A DNA stretch of 64,000 nt from Polynucleobacter ibericus (GCF_018687955.1 NZ_CP061309.1:1235564-1299563); one strand, 5' to 3'; counted from the stretch's first letter, positions 48,907 to 58,726 are shown. The notes: a model not told the origin generated them from the letters alone. Numbers and translations are program-made.

Positions 48907-50304
48907 ATGAATCGCTTCACTATCCAGCTCGATGAAATTAAAGCAGCCTACGCTGCAGAACCAAATCCTACGATTGAAGTGAGGTTGGAACGTATTGGTC
49001 GCATTGAAAAGATGCTTGAAGCAAATGAAGAAAAAATCTGCAAAGTGCTTACCGCAGACTTTGGCGTTCGCCACTCCATAGAAACCCGCCTTGCTGAATT
49101 TCAGATGGTGTATCAAGCCTGCAAATACACTCGTAAACACCTGAAGGAATGGATGAAGCCCGTGCAAATGGAAACCCCTTCTTTTATGGGATCTTCGCAA
49201 GCATGGATTCAAAGTCAATCATTAGGGGTTATTGGCATCATGAGCCCATGGAATTACCCAATTCAATTAGCACTCATCCCAGTAATCGCAGCACTTGCTG
49301 CTGGCAATCGTGTTTGGCTAAAACCTTCTGAGCGCAGTTCACGTACCTCTGGATTTTTAGCAAGCTTGATTCAGGAATATTTTCACTCTAGCGAATTTTG
49401 TGTAACTACTGGCGGAGCTGATGTGGCCGAGCAATTTGCAGTGCTACCGTTTGCACATCTCTTTTTTACAGGATCAGAAGCGATTGGCAAAAAAGTGATG
49501 CGCGCTGCCGCAGAAAACCTTACTCCCGTGACTCTTGAGCTAGGAGGCAAAACCCCAGCCATGATTGATGTCTCAGCCAAACTCAAGGACGCAGCTGCAG
49601 CCATTGTTTACGGAAAGCTACTCAATGGAGGTCAAACCTGCATTGCGCCAGATTATGTATTAATTGATGAAACAAATCGCGATGCATTTATTGAAGAACT
49701 GAAAACAGCTGCACAAACTCAATTTAGCAATCCAGAGGAACTGACTGGCCCAATTGATGAGCAGCAGCTGGAATATTGGCAACATCTCGTTAGCGATGCC
49801 TCAGATCGCGGCGCAAAAGTAATTCCCTTGCTAAATAACCCTGGTGCTGGCGCAAGACCATTTGAGCCCATTGCATTAGTTAATGTCCCGCCGGAAGCTC
49901 GCGTCCTTCATGAAGAAATCTTTGGGCCTATTTTGCCGATCGTGACAGTAGCTGATACGTCAGCAGCAATTGCTTATGTAAACAACAAACCAAATCCTTT
50001 AGCGCTCTATTGGTTTGGTAAAGATAAAAAGAATATGCAGCGAGTATTAGGAGAAACTCGCTCTGGCGGCGTCACCATTAATGATGTGTTCTTGCATGCG
50101 ACAGTTGAGTCACTTCCCTTTGGCGGCGTTGGTACTAGCGGCATGGGTTCGTACCACGGCAAAGCTGGCTTTGATACTTTCAGCCATCAAAAGTCGATTC
50201 TGGAAGTGCGTGGTCTATTGGGTACCAATCTACTAAAAGGCACTAAACCTGCGCGCCCTCCTTACAGCAAAAGCACTGAGCGCTTGATCAAACGCCTTAA
50301 ATAA
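48907..50304 (+). CDS. Aldehyde dehydrogenase (coniferyl aldehyde dehydrogenase-like)
   Basis: A 465-residue NAD(P)-dependent aldehyde dehydrogenase with SPWNYPIQLALIPVIAALAAGN and KPSERS (about 114-145), catalytic Glu in LELGGKTPAMID (about 215-226), catalytic Cys in GGQTCIAPDYV (about 245-255) and EIFGPILPI. The short N-terminus and C-terminal extension after the active domain resemble class 3-like and coniferyl-aldehyde dehydrogenases. Substrate cannot be fixed. It converges on a LysE-type exporter. Confidence 0.9.
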   Translation: MNRFTIQLDEIKAAYAAEPNPTIEVRLERIGRIEKMLEANEEKICKVLTADFGVRHSIETRLAEFQMVYQACKYTRKHLKEWMKPVQMETPSFMGSSQAWIQSQSLGVIGIMSPWNYPIQLALIPVIAALAAGNRVWLKPSERSSRTSGFLASLIQEYFHSSEFCVTTGGADVAEQFAVLPFAHLFFTGSEAIGKKVMRAAAENLTPVTLELGGKTPAMIDVSAKLKDAAAAIVYGKLLNGGQTCIAPDYVLIDETNRDAFIEELKTAAQTQFSNPEELTGPIDEQQLEYWQHLVSDASDRGAKVIPLLNNPGAGARPFEPIALVNVPPEARVLHEEIFGPILPIVTVADTSAAIAYVNNKPNPLALYWFGKDKKNMQRVLGETRSGGVTINDVFLHATVESLPFGGVGTSGMGSYHGKAGFDTFSHQKSILEVRGLLGTNLLKGTKPARPPYSKSTERLIKRLK

Positions 50305-50309
50305 AAAGG

Positions 50310-50987
50310 CTAAGTAATTACCAGGCGTAGTGCAAAAGCAATAAACAGCAAGCCAGCCATCATCCAAAGAGCTGCAGCAGATCGAGGGCGACTCTCAAAG
50401 TACTTGGAGAAGAATTGACCTGCGCAGATCAGGGCGCCCAAATAGGTCATGCTCATGATTTGCAAAACAATTGCCAGGTACATGAATGTATACCCAGGAT
50501 TAGAAGTGTCTGGACGAATGAATTGCGAGAAGAAGGCAATAAAGAAAAAGATCGCCTTCGGATTGGTTAACGAGAGTGATAATGCTGCGAGCATTGGATG
50601 CAGCCGCATTAAACGTACCTGGATTTCATAAGTCTTTGCTTGTGCCCCCAAGGACCAGCGCTGCATCCCGCTGCGTAACAAACCAAAACCCATCCAGGCT
50701 AAATACAGTGCACCTGCTCCACGCACTAGACTAAAGATGACTGGAGACGACATCAAAAGTGATGCGGCACCTAATGCAACCGCAATCATCAATAAAGAGT
50801 CTCCTACAAATATTCCGAATGCACCCCATGCGCCAGAGCGCCATCCTCTTTGTGTAGCAATAGTTAGAACATAAAGAGAGTTAGGTCCAGGCAACAAGAT
50901 GATGAGCAAGGTGCCCAGCAAGTAGCCCGAGAAATCAACAATGCCTGCATTTGCTGGCGATAAGAGCTCCAAATTGATCCATTCCAT
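50310..50987 (-). CDS. LysE/RhtB family amino-acid exporter, LeuE-like
   Basis: A 225-residue membrane protein with six spans and the family signature LIILLPGPNSLYVLTIATQRGWRSG (about 26-50), then GIFVGDSLLMIAVALG and SLTNPKAIFFFIAFFSQFI. It most resembles the leucine exporter LeuE. I start at the ATG at 50987, six bases after a TATGAT on the same strand; an upstream start at 51035 would add 16 residues. The exported amino acid is a guess from similarity. Confidence 0.87.
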   Translation of the reverse strand: MEWINLELLSPANAGIVDFSGYLLGTLLIILLPGPNSLYVLTIATQRGWRSGAWGAFGIFVGDSLLMIAVALGAASLLMSSPVIFSLVRGAGALYLAWMGFGLLRSGMQRWSLGAQAKTYEIQVRLMRLHPMLAALSLSLTNPKAIFFFIAFFSQFIRPDTSNPGYTFMYLAIVLQIMSMTYLGALICAGQFFSKYFESRPRSAAALWMMAGLLFIAFALRLVIT

Positions 50988-50993
50988 TTCTAC

Positions 50994-50999
50994 ATCATA
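50994..50999 (-). promoter_or_regulatory. -10-like element of the LysE-family gene
   Basis: TATGAT on the minus strand, six bases before the ATG chosen, with TTACAA about 18 bases upstream as a weak -35. Confidence 0.35.
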
Positions 51000-51141
51000 A
51001 TTAATTCGGGAAAACCCTTGTAATCTGATGCTCAAAATGCCATAATAGGAGGCTTTTTAAAGCAATTTGATTCATCGCCCCCCAGCTCTATTTCAGCGAT
51101 TAGTTTAGAAGTCGTAAACACAACAACGCTGCCGCTTGTCT

Positions 51142-51220
51142 GATGGTCGATGCCTTTGACCATCGCACCCTATAAAAAACCATGGGTGCAACATACGGAG
51201 ACATCCCTTAAAGGGGATGT
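51142..51220 (+). promoter_or_regulatory. Structured leader of the RNA helicase gene
   Basis: Three consecutive hairpins: GATGGTC/GACCATC (51142-51148, 51158-51164), GCACCC/GGGTGC (51165-51170, 51184-51189) and ACATCCC/GGGATGT (51201-51207, 51214-51220). The third holds the AAGGGG ribosome site and an ATG in its loop and stem, just before the chosen start, so folding could block translation. Confidence 0.55.
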
Positions 51221-51228
51221 GTAATAGC

Positions 51229-52758
51229 ATGACTTTTTCTAAAGAAACTAAAATCGAGTCGAAAGACTCAAAGAGCACTGGAACAGAATTCCAGAATTTT
51301 GCCCTAGCGGCATCACTCCTTAAAAACGTTGCTGAACTGGGTTATACCCAAGCCACTTCCGTGCAAGCTCAGGTTATTCCTGCAGCCTTAGCTGGTGGTG
51401 ACTTATTGGTCAGCAGCCAAACCGGTAGCGGTAAAACCGCAGCCTTTTTATTGCCTTTGATTAATCAACTCATCGAAGACAACCCGAACAACTCACCTGT
51501 ACCAGGTCGCGCACAACCTAAAGTGTTAGTGCTCTGCCCTACTCGTGAATTAGCTCAACAGGTTGCCGCCGATGCAGTGAACTTAGTTCGTGGCATGAAA
51601 GGTATCCGTATCGCAACTGTGATGGGTGGCATGCCTTATGGCAAGCAGATCCAGGCATTGAAAGGTGCATTGTTAGTTGTTGCAACCCCAGGTCGTTTGC
51701 TCGACCTGTGTGACAGCAAAGCAATTCGTCTAGATGATGTTAAACAACTCGTTATCGATGAAGCCGATCGCATGCTCGACATGGGATTTGCTGATGACCT
51801 CGAGGCTATTGATAAGCGTTGCGCAGGCCGTAACCAAACGTTGATGTTCTCTGCAACTTTCGCGCCAAAGATTATGTCTCTAGCAAATGAGTTGACTACA
51901 GATGCTAAGCGTATCGAACTTGCTCATGCAGGTGAGAAGCACGCCAACATTGAACAGAAGTTACATTGGGCTGACAGCATGTCACACAAGCATAAATTGC
52001 TAGAGCACATTTTGGCTGATGCCGATTTGGATCAAGCGGTTGTGTTTGCTAGCACTCAGGTTGAAAGCGAAAAAATCGCCGACACATTGCGTGCTAACGG
52101 TTATGAAGCAACTGCCCTGCATGGTGCAATGCCTCAAGCTGTGCGTATGCGCCGTCTCGAGTCTTTACGTAAAGGCCATACCAAAATTTTGGTTGCCACT
52201 GACGTAGCGGCTCGTGGTATCGATGTGCCACGTATTAGTCACGTGATTAACTTTGGCTTGCCAATGAAACCAGAAGACTATACGCATCGCATCGGTCGTA
52301 CAGGTCGTGCAGGTCGCAATGGTGTTGCTATCACTTTGGTTGAACATCGTGATCGCGCTAAGATCCGCAATATCGAGCGTTTTACACAGCAAGATATCGT
52401 TGCCTCAGTCATCGCTGGTCTTGAGCCACAAGCTAAGCCTAGTTTTGGTGGTGGCGGTGGTCGCCCTGGTGGCGGTCGCTCAGGCGGTGGCTTTGGTGGC
52501 AATCGCTCTGGCGGTGGCGGCGGTGGTCGTTACGGTTCAGGCGCTCGTTCAGAGTCTCGCTTTGGCGGTGGCGGTAGCGGTGGTGGCAATGCTGGTGGTC
52601 GCTCAGGCGATTCACGTCCAGCACGCTCTGCTGACTCACGTCCTGCGCGTTCTGCTGACTCACGTCCGGCACGCTCTGGTGACTCACGTCCAGCAGGTGG
52701 TCCGCGTTTTGCTAAACCAAAAGCTGGCGGTCAACGTCGCAACTTTAGCGGTAGCTAA
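51229..52758 (+). CDS. DEAD-box ATP-dependent RNA helicase, RhlE-like
   Basis: A 509-residue RNA helicase. The two RecA domains (about 20-380) show SSQTGSGKTAAF, PTRELAQQ, TPGRLLDL, DEADRMLDMGF, SATF, HGAMPQAVRMRRL, VATDVAARGIDV and HRIGRTGRAGR. The tail (about 405-509) is Gly/Arg/Ser-rich and holds 24-base repeats encoding DSRPARSA. RhlE-group helicases act in ribosome assembly and RNA decay, often in the cold. I start at the ATG at 51229; the ATG at 51217 lies inside a hairpin and is an alternative. Confidence 0.93.
   Translation: MTFSKETKIESKDSKSTGTEFQNFALAASLLKNVAELGYTQATSVQAQVIPAALAGGDLLVSSQTGSGKTAAFLLPLINQLIEDNPNNSPVPGRAQPKVLVLCPTRELAQQVAADAVNLVRGMKGIRIATVMGGMPYGKQIQALKGALLVVATPGRLLDLCDSKAIRLDDVKQLVIDEADRMLDMGFADDLEAIDKRCAGRNQTLMFSATFAPKIMSLANELTTDAKRIELAHAGEKHANIEQKLHWADSMSHKHKLLEHILADADLDQAVVFASTQVESEKIADTLRANGYEATALHGAMPQAVRMRRLESLRKGHTKILVATDVAARGIDVPRISHVINFGLPMKPEDYTHRIGRTGRAGRNGVAITLVEHRDRAKIRNIERFTQQDIVASVIAGLEPQAKPSFGGGGGRPGGGRSGGGFGGNRSGGGGGGRYGSGARSESRFGGGGSGGGNAGGRSGDSRPARSADSRPARSADSRPARSGDSRPAGGPRFAKPKAGGQRRNFSGS
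52609..52695 (+). repeat. 24-bp tandem repeats in the helicase tail
   Basis: Three full units (52609-52632, 52633-52656, 52657-52680) and a partial fourth encode DSRPARS(A/G). The units differ at third codon positions, so the peptide is more constant than the DNA. Confidence 0.85.
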
Positions 52759-52760
52759 AT

Positions 52761-53333
52761 ATGATTCACCGAAATCGCCTCCGTTCTGCATGGAATCGAG
52801 TCGGTTCCGGTGAAATCCATCGGGCGCCACGCAAGTGGCAACCTTGGCTAAGCGATACCGGGTCTCTCACCCAAAAAATTGAGCAAGCAATTGGGCAAAA
52901 ACTCGAAGTTCAGGTTTTGCGTGACTGTCCTCAATCACTCAATAGCGACGAAAGTCGCTATTTTCATTTCAAGCTCAGACGTTGCAGGGTACGCGAAGTG
53001 CTACTCTGCTCCAACGGGATCCCCTTGGTAATGGCGCATAGCGTCATACCCACTTTAAGCTCTAGCGGGAGCAATCATGGCGTTCTACGCCTGGGTAAAA
53101 AGCCTCTAGGGGCCGTCCTTTTTGCCAAGACACGCAAATACTCGCAAGCAAAACCTCCGCGCGATATTGCACGCTTAGATAAAAGTAGCGAATTATGGAA
53201 AAAGTGCTCTAAGCATTTTTCTGGTTTGAGCTCGCCCTTATGGGCACGACGTACTCTTTATCGCCTAAAGGGTCATCCACTATTAGTGAATGAAATTTTC
53301 TTGCCTGCTTTATTGGATGCTACGAAGGATTAG
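52761..53333 (+). CDS. ubiC: Chorismate-pyruvate lyase
   Basis: UbiC converts chorismate to 4-hydroxybenzoate and pyruvate, the first committed step of ubiquinone synthesis. The 190-residue product has the family pattern: WLSDTGSLTQKIEQ near 28-41, REVLLCSNGIPLVMAHSVIP near 77-97, LGKKPLGAVLF near 111-121, and ARRTLYRLKGHPLLVNEIFLP near 161-181. It starts two bases after the helicase stop, so it is probably co-transcribed with it. I know of no functional link between the two. Confidence 0.85.
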   Translation: MIHRNRLRSAWNRVGSGEIHRAPRKWQPWLSDTGSLTQKIEQAIGQKLEVQVLRDCPQSLNSDESRYFHFKLRRCRVREVLLCSNGIPLVMAHSVIPTLSSSGSNHGVLRLGKKPLGAVLFAKTRKYSQAKPPRDIARLDKSSELWKKCSKHFSGLSSPLWARRTLYRLKGHPLLVNEIFLPALLDATKD

Positions 53334-53349
53334 CTCTTCACCGTTACTT

Positions 53350-54174
53350 TTAGATTGTTAGCCAAGCTAAAGTAGATTTAATTAAGGCTTCATCACCAGG
53401 CTCACTGGTAAATACCTCACCAAATCCAATTAACTCGGCTGCATCGGCAATATTGTGATGCGGGCATAGCGCGCTAGCAGTATTCAGATTATGTGCAAAT
53501 TGATCTTTAATCACCTCGCCTAGATAACGAACCGCTTCAGATGATGTAAGTAGCCAAAGTGATTTACTAAAGTCCATTTCGCGTATCGCATGCCAAGCCG
53601 GATTATCAATATCCAAGGGCACACGGGCGTAGGTTGAGATCGCTTCTACAGTAGCACCCGCTTTTTGCAATGTGTCCGCTAGCCAATCACGACCGCCCTC
53701 ACCTTTAAAGATCACTACTTTTTTATTCTGCCAATTCCACTGCAGGGATTGGAGTTCATGCCATAAGCCTTCTGAATCCCAATTCTCATTATTTTTGGGA
53801 ATAATGACGAGGGTAGGATTCTCTTCTAATCCAATGCCGTGATTTTTCAAAGCCAGCTGACTGCTACCACCCATCACACCAATCGGAATAATCTTCTTAG
53901 AAAAGTCTTGCCAATCGCGCTCTAATAAACGCATCACACTTTCAATGGCATTGGGGCTAACAAAGATAGCAAGATCTGCATCACTTAATGTTGTAGCGAT
54001 ATGGTCAGCCAAGTTCTCATCGGACTTTGGAGCAATAGTGAGCAAAGGTAATGACAATATCTCAGGGAGACTTCGTTTTCCCACTCCGCTGGCCTCGATT
54101 GCACGAGTGAGCACTTCAATCAGCTGACGAGCTTGGCCGCTAGGTCTGGTAACGACAATTGTTTTAGTGCTCAT
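53350..54174 (-). CDS. hemD: Uroporphyrinogen-III synthase
   Basis: HemD closes hydroxymethylbilane to uroporphyrinogen III in heme and siroheme synthesis. The family is poorly conserved; support here comes from the TRPSGQARQLIEVL start, FVSPNAIESVMR (about 72-83), VIFKGEGGRDWLADTLQKAGATV (about 157-179) and SSEAVRYLGE, plus its place 14 bases after hemC. I start at the ATG at 54174, giving 274 residues; an in-frame TTG three codons earlier is possible. Confidence 0.9.
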   Translation of the reverse strand: MSTKTIVVTRPSGQARQLIEVLTRAIEASGVGKRSLPEILSLPLLTIAPKSDENLADHIATTLSDADLAIFVSPNAIESVMRLLERDWQDFSKKIIPIGVMGGSSQLALKNHGIGLEENPTLVIIPKNNENWDSEGLWHELQSLQWNWQNKKVVIFKGEGGRDWLADTLQKAGATVEAISTYARVPLDIDNPAWHAIREMDFSKSLWLLTSSEAVRYLGEVIKDQFAHNLNTASALCPHHNIADAAELIGFGEVFTSEPGDEALIKSTLAWLTI

Positions 54175-54188
54175 CGCTACCAATACGT

Positions 54189-55154
54189 TTATTTAGAAAT
54201 CTTTGGGATTAAGTCTGCTGCGCCCTGCGATAGCAGATCCTGTGCAACAGCGAGTCCCAATGCTTCTGCATCCTCAACCGACTCAACCGACCCACTGCCA
54301 TTTGCTAGGCAAATGGCTTTGCCATCGACGCTTGCAACAAATGAGCGAATATTCATTCGATTTTGATCCCATACAGCGTGTGCAGCTAGAGGCACCTCAC
54401 ATGAACCACCTAATTGACGAGAGACCATCCGCTCAGCAGAAACAGCAAACAGAGTTGGCAAATCATTTAATGGAGCAAGCCATTGCTTGATATTGGGATG
54501 CTTGCTTAGTGTTTCGATACCAAGAGCGCCCTGACCTGCAGCAGGTGTGTAAGGATCGTATGGCAAGAATGCACGGATACGTGACTCTAGGCCTAAACGT
54601 TTTAAACCAGCAGCAGCCAAAATAATGGCTTGGTACTCGCCTTTATCTAATTTACCCATGCGGGTATCTAAATTACCTCGTAACGGTTGAATCTCGAGGT
54701 GCGGAAACTTGGCACGCAAAACGGATTCACGTCGCAAGCTCGATGTACCAACAATTGCTCCAGGAGGGAGATCTTCTAAGCTAGCGTAATCATTAGAAAC
54801 AAAAGCGTCTCTTGCATCTTCTCTTGCCATCACACAGGAAAGGTCAAAACCCTCCGGCATCACCATAGGGACGTCCTTTAAAGAGTGCACCGCCAAATCT
54901 GCACGACCATCCTCGAGAGCGGTTTCGAGCTCTTTGACAAAAAGGCCCTTACCGCCCACCTTGGAGAGCGCTCTGTCCAAAATCTGGTCGCCACGGGTAG
55001 TCATCCCCAAAATCTGGACATCGCAGTCCGGATAGAGCTTTTTAAGGCAATCTCGGACGTGCTCAGCCTGCCACATGGCTAGGCGACTTTCACGGGAGGC
55101 AATTACGAGGCGCTTTGGGGCTGCCGATGGGGTGGAATTCAGGGTTTGGGACAT
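54189..55154 (-). CDS. hemC: Hydroxymethylbilane synthase (porphobilinogen deaminase)
   Basis: HemC joins four porphobilinogens to hydroxymethylbilane. From the ATG at 55154 the protein has 321 residues with [19 protein letters not shown] at the start, [27 protein letters not shown] (about 90-103), [26 protein letters not shown] and the cofactor-binding Cys in [14 protein letters not shown] (about 250-263). A longer reading to 55229 is not needed. TATTTT lies seven bases before the ATG. It is divergent from argH, with 43 bases between the starts. Confidence 0.95.
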   Translation of the reverse strand: MSQTLNSTPSAAPKRLVIASRESRLAMWQAEHVRDCLKKLYPDCDVQILGMTTRGDQILDRALSKVGGKGLFVKELETALEDGRADLAVHSLKDVPMVMPEGFDLSCVMAREDARDAFVSNDYASLEDLPPGAIVGTSSLRRESVLRAKFPHLEIQPLRGNLDTRMGKLDKGEYQAIILAAAGLKRLGLESRIRAFLPYDPYTPAAGQGALGIETLSKHPNIKQWLAPLNDLPTLFAVSAERMVSRQLGGSCEVPLAAHAVWDQNRMNIRSFVASVDGKAICLANGSGSVESVEDAEALGLAVAQDLLSQGAADLIPKISK

Positions 55155-55185
55155 AACATTTAAAATAATCAAAGACCTACACCAA

Positions 55186-55191
55186 TATACT
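55186..55191 (+). promoter_or_regulatory. -10 element of argH, leaderless arrangement
   Basis: TATACT ends six bases before the ATG at 55198. No Shine-Dalgarno and no clear -35 are seen. Confidence 0.42.
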
Positions 55192-55197
55192 GTGTTT

Positions 55198-56616
55198 ATG
55201 AGCTCATCAAATAATTCCTTAGACAACAAAGCCCAAGCTTGGTCGGCCCGTTTTGCCGAACCCGTTGACGAACTAGTACAGCGTTATACAGCCTCTATCG
55301 GCTTTGATCAACGCTTTGCGATGGTAGATATCGCCGGATCCTTGGCTCACGCTGAGATGCTGGCCACCCAAAAAATCATTAGCACCAAAGATTTAGCCGA
55401 TATTCAAAAGGGAATGGCGCAAATTAAGAGTGAGATCGAGTCTGGTCAATTTAATTGGCAACTCGCTCTTGAGGACGTTCACCTCAATATTGAAGCTCGC
55501 CTTACTGCCTTAGTTGGCGATGCCGGCAAGCGTCTGCATACCGGTCGCTCACGCAATGACCAAGTAGCAACGGATTTACGTCTGTGGTTGCGTGGCAGCG
55601 TCGATGACATTGCTGTGACTCTGAAATCTTTACGTGTGGCATTGTTGGATTTGGCTGAGAAGCATGCTTCAACCATCATGCCTGGTCACACCCATTTACA
55701 AGTAGCACAGCCCATTACTTTTGGCCACCACTTGATGGCCTACTATGAAATGTTTAGTCGTGACGCAAGTCGCTTAACTGACTTGCGTGCTCGCTTTAAT
55801 CGCTTGCCTTTGGGTGCGGCAGCATTAGCAGGAACTACTTACCCAATCGATCGCGAGCAAGTCGCCAAGACGCTTGGTTTTGACGGCATTTGCAATAACT
55901 CTTTGGATGCCGTATCCGATCGTGACTTTGCTATTGAGTTCTGCGCCTTCTCATCGATTTTGATGATGCACGTATCACGTCTATCCGAAGAACTGATCCT
56001 TTGGTTAAGTCCACGCTTTGGCTTTATTGATCTACCAGACCGCTTCTGCACTGGCAGCTCAATCATGCCGCAGAAGAAAAATCCTGACGTACCAGAATTA
56101 GCTCGCGGTAAGACTGGACGTGTGTATGGCGACTTGATTTCTTTGTTGACCTTGATGAAGGGTCAGCCCCTCGCCTACAACAAAGATAACCAAGAAGATA
56201 AAGAGCCTTTGTTTGATGCGGTAGATACCGTGCAAGATACCTTGCGTATTTTTGCTGACATGGTTCCACACATTGAAGTCAAAGCTGAAGTGATGAAGAA
56301 GGCTGCTGAAGAAGGTTTTGCAACAGCAACCGACTTGGCTGACTACTTAGTGAAAAAAGGTTTGGCTTTCCGTGATGCACATGAAGCTGTTGCTCACGCA
56401 GTGAAAGCCTGTGTTGGCAGAAACTGTATGTTGACCGACCTTAGCCTCTCTGAACTGCGCTTTGCTTGCGGCCTAGATAATCGCCCTGAGTTAATGAGTG
56501 ATGATGTGTTTGCTTTGCTGACAGTAGATGGCTCCGTTCAATCACGTCAACATGCTGGTGGCACCGCCCCTGCTCAAGTTCTTGCAGCTATTAAACGGGG
56601 TCGTGCAGACCTCTAA
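55198..56616 (+). CDS. argH: Argininosuccinate lyase
   Basis: The last arginine-synthesis enzyme splits argininosuccinate to arginine and fumarate. From the ATG at 55198 the protein has 472 residues, with [12 protein letters not shown] (about 91-102), [19 protein letters not shown] (about 114-132), [16 protein letters not shown] (about 161-176) and the superfamily signature [12 protein letters not shown] (about 286-297). The length and start match relatives better than a longer frame from 55075, which would overlap hemC. Arginine is also a building block for cyanophycin made by cphA elsewhere in the window. Confidence 0.95.
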   Translation: MSSSNNSLDNKAQAWSARFAEPVDELVQRYTASIGFDQRFAMVDIAGSLAHAEMLATQKIISTKDLADIQKGMAQIKSEIESGQFNWQLALEDVHLNIEARLTALVGDAGKRLHTGRSRNDQVATDLRLWLRGSVDDIAVTLKSLRVALLDLAEKHASTIMPGHTHLQVAQPITFGHHLMAYYEMFSRDASRLTDLRARFNRLPLGAAALAGTTYPIDREQVAKTLGFDGICNNSLDAVSDRDFAIEFCAFSSILMMHVSRLSEELILWLSPRFGFIDLPDRFCTGSSIMPQKKNPDVPELARGKTGRVYGDLISLLTLMKGQPLAYNKDNQEDKEPLFDAVDTVQDTLRIFADMVPHIEVKAEVMKKAAEEGFATATDLADYLVKKGLAFRDAHEAVAHAVKACVGRNCMLTDLSLSELRFACGLDNRPELMSDDVFALLTVDGSVQSRQHAGGTAPAQVLAAIKRGRADL

Positions 56617-56621
56617 AGTGC

Positions 56622-57173
56622 ATGGGGTTTTGGTCCAAACTTTCTGCAGGCATTGATCGTGTAAACCAGCTACTGGGTAAGGCAGCCAGCATCATGATTT
56701 TGCTGTCGTGCGTAGTATCGGCAACCAATGCTCTGCTGCGCTATGGATTAGATATCAGCAACAACTGGCCACTAGAACTTCAGTGGTATCTCTTTGCTGC
56801 CGCAGTCATGCTGGGCGCCTCCTACACTCTTAAACGCAATGAGCATGTTCGGGTGGATTTAATTTACTCACAGCTTTCTGATCGCGGTCGCTTGTGGGTT
56901 GACCTCTTTGGGTTAATTTTCTTCTTGATGCCAGCTTGCAGTTTGTTTACATGGCTCTCATGGACCACTCTTTTTTATCCATCTTGGTTGGTGATGGAGC
57001 ATTCATTAAACTCCGGTGGATTAGCACGCTATCCCATTAAATTTGTAGTCCCATTTGGATTTTTCATGCTGAGCCTACAGGGCTTATCTGAAATCATTAA
57101 GCGTATCGGCGCACTCAAAGGTGAAATGACTTTGCCCGCCGAAGACCTTCGTTACGAAAAGCCCATGCAATGA
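56622..57173 (+). CDS. dctQ: TRAP transporter small membrane subunit DctQ
   Basis: A 183-residue protein with four membrane spans (about 20-40, 52-75, 90-115, 135-158), LRYGLDISNNWPLELQWYLFAAAVMLGASYTLKRNEHVRVD typical of the DctQ family in this order. It forms the transporter with the DctM protein encoded next. It follows argH by five bases and overlaps dctM by four (ATGA). No substrate-binding DctP gene is in this window, so the partner must be elsewhere or the substrate enters differently. Confidence 0.88.
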   Translation: MGFWSKLSAGIDRVNQLLGKAASIMILLSCVVSATNALLRYGLDISNNWPLELQWYLFAAAVMLGASYTLKRNEHVRVDLIYSQLSDRGRLWVDLFGLIFFLMPACSLFTWLSWTTLFYPSWLVMEHSLNSGGLARYPIKFVVPFGFFMLSLQGLSEIIKRIGALKGEMTLPAEDLRYEKPMQ

Positions 57174-58699
57174 TTCCATTGGAGTGGATGCCGCCCTTGA
57201 TGTTTGTAGGGCTTATCGTCTTTATGTTGATCGGCTTTCCAGTTGCCTTTTCACTAATGGCGGCAGGATTATTTTTCTCTCTCATTGCAATTAGCGAAGG
57301 CTTTTTTGGAATGGCGTTTCTGCAGGCCATTCCTCAGCGTATCTTTGGCAGCGTGCTCGCCAATGATTTATTGCTAGCCATCCCCTTCTTTACCTTTATG
57401 GGCGCCATCCTGGAGCGCTGCGGGCTTGCCGAAGAAATGCTGGATTCCATGGGCCAGCTCTTTGGGCGGGTGCGGGGTGGGCTGGGTTACTCCGTCATCA
57501 TTGTTGGATTTATTTTGGGCGCAATTACTGGTACTGTGGCCGCCCAGGTAATCGCTATGGCGATGATCTCGTTACCGGTGATGATGCGTTACGGCTATAA
57601 CATGCGCTACGCCACGGGTGTTTTAGCGGCCTCTGGAACCATTACTCAGCTCGTACCTCCATCTTTAGTACTGATCGTATTGGCAGATCAACTCAAAACA
57701 CAAAGCGGCAGCGCTGATGTGGGCAGTATGTATTTGGGCGCTTGGGGTCCATCACTTCTGCAGATCGCCCTCTTTGCGCTCTACACCTTCTTTTTAAGTC
57801 GCATCCGTCCTGACTATTTGCCACCAGTTCCAGAGAGCGAACTGACCCTGAGAGGCTGGGCCCTTTGGAAAAAGTGTCTGATGGGAATCATTCCATCGGC
57901 TGTTCTTATTTTCTTAGTGCTAGGCACCATCATGACCGGTATTGCAACGCCAACTGAGTCTGGGGCCATGGGCGCTATGGGCGCACTACTTCTGGCTTGG
58001 ATTCGAAGGTCAAAGATTGCAAATCTAAGGGGGCTGATTCAGGAGGCTTATCAAAACACCATGCGCATTACTGCCATGGTTGTTTTCATTTTGATTGGAT
58101 CAACTTGCTTCTCAGTGGTTTTCCAAGGTGTGGATGGTGGCTTCTGGGTTGAAGAATTATTCTCCAATCTTCCCGGTGGCTGGGTTGGCTTTTTGGTTGT
58201 TGTGAATTTATTTGTTTTCTTTTTAGCCTTCTTCTTAGATTTTTTTGAGATCGCATTCATTGTTGTGCCAATGTTGGCGCCAGTCGCAGTCAAGTTATTA
58301 GCGCCGGTACTTTTGGCATCTATGAACGGCAATCCTCAGGCAGCAACCAGTGCCGCCCTGGTTTGGTTTGGAGTCATGCTTTGCGTGAACATGCAAACCT
58401 CTTTTATGCACCCCCCATTTGGCTTTGCCCTCTTTTATCTCAGAGGTGTAGCGCCCAAGGAAGTGAAAAGCAGCGATATCTACTGGGGTGCTCTGCCTTG
58501 GGTAGCCCTGCAATTAGTGATGGTTGCGGTGGTGATTGCTTTCCCTGCCCTGGTGACCACTTTCCTAGATAAACCTGCTGCAGTCGTAGAGAGTCAGGAT
58601 TTTAATTTCACTAGTGAAGAAAATAAACCAGACACACCATCAGCGAAAGTGGATGAGGATGCACCGGTAAATTTTCAGCTAGATAAGCCAGTTAAATAA
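57170..58699 (+). CDS. dctM: TRAP transporter large membrane subunit DctM
   Basis: A 509-residue membrane protein with about 12 spans. It shows the DctM features MLIGFPVAFSLMAAGL near the start, AIPFFTFMGAILER, GLGYSVIIVGFILGAITGTVAAQVIAM, ATPTESGAMGAMGALLLA and MQTSFMHPPFGFALFYLRGVAP. It moves an organic acid or similar solute with a cation gradient. An unusual polar C-terminal tail of about 45 residues (after DKPAAVVESQD) is unlike shorter relatives. Confidence 0.93.
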   Translation: MIPLEWMPPLMFVGLIVFMLIGFPVAFSLMAAGLFFSLIAISEGFFGMAFLQAIPQRIFGSVLANDLLLAIPFFTFMGAILERCGLAEEMLDSMGQLFGRVRGGLGYSVIIVGFILGAITGTVAAQVIAMAMISLPVMMRYGYNMRYATGVLAASGTITQLVPPSLVLIVLADQLKTQSGSADVGSMYLGAWGPSLLQIALFALYTFFLSRIRPDYLPPVPESELTLRGWALWKKCLMGIIPSAVLIFLVLGTIMTGIATPTESGAMGAMGALLLAWIRRSKIANLRGLIQEAYQNTMRITAMVVFILIGSTCFSVVFQGVDGGFWVEELFSNLPGGWVGFLVVVNLFVFFLAFFLDFFEIAFIVVPMLAPVAVKLLAPVLLASMNGNPQAATSAALVWFGVMLCVNMQTSFMHPPFGFALFYLRGVAPKEVKSSDIYWGALPWVALQLVMVAVVIAFPALVTTFLDKPAAVVESQDFNFTSEENKPDTPSAKVDEDAPVNFQLDKPVK

Positions 58700-58726
58700 A
58701 AATGCCCCGCATCTGCGGGGCATCGT
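58698..58726. terminator. Terminator between dctM and the decarboxylase
   Basis: ATGCCCCGC-ATCT-GCGGGGCAT (58702-58723). On the minus strand it is followed by TTTTTATTT, so it mainly ends the decarboxylase operon. Confidence 0.8.
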
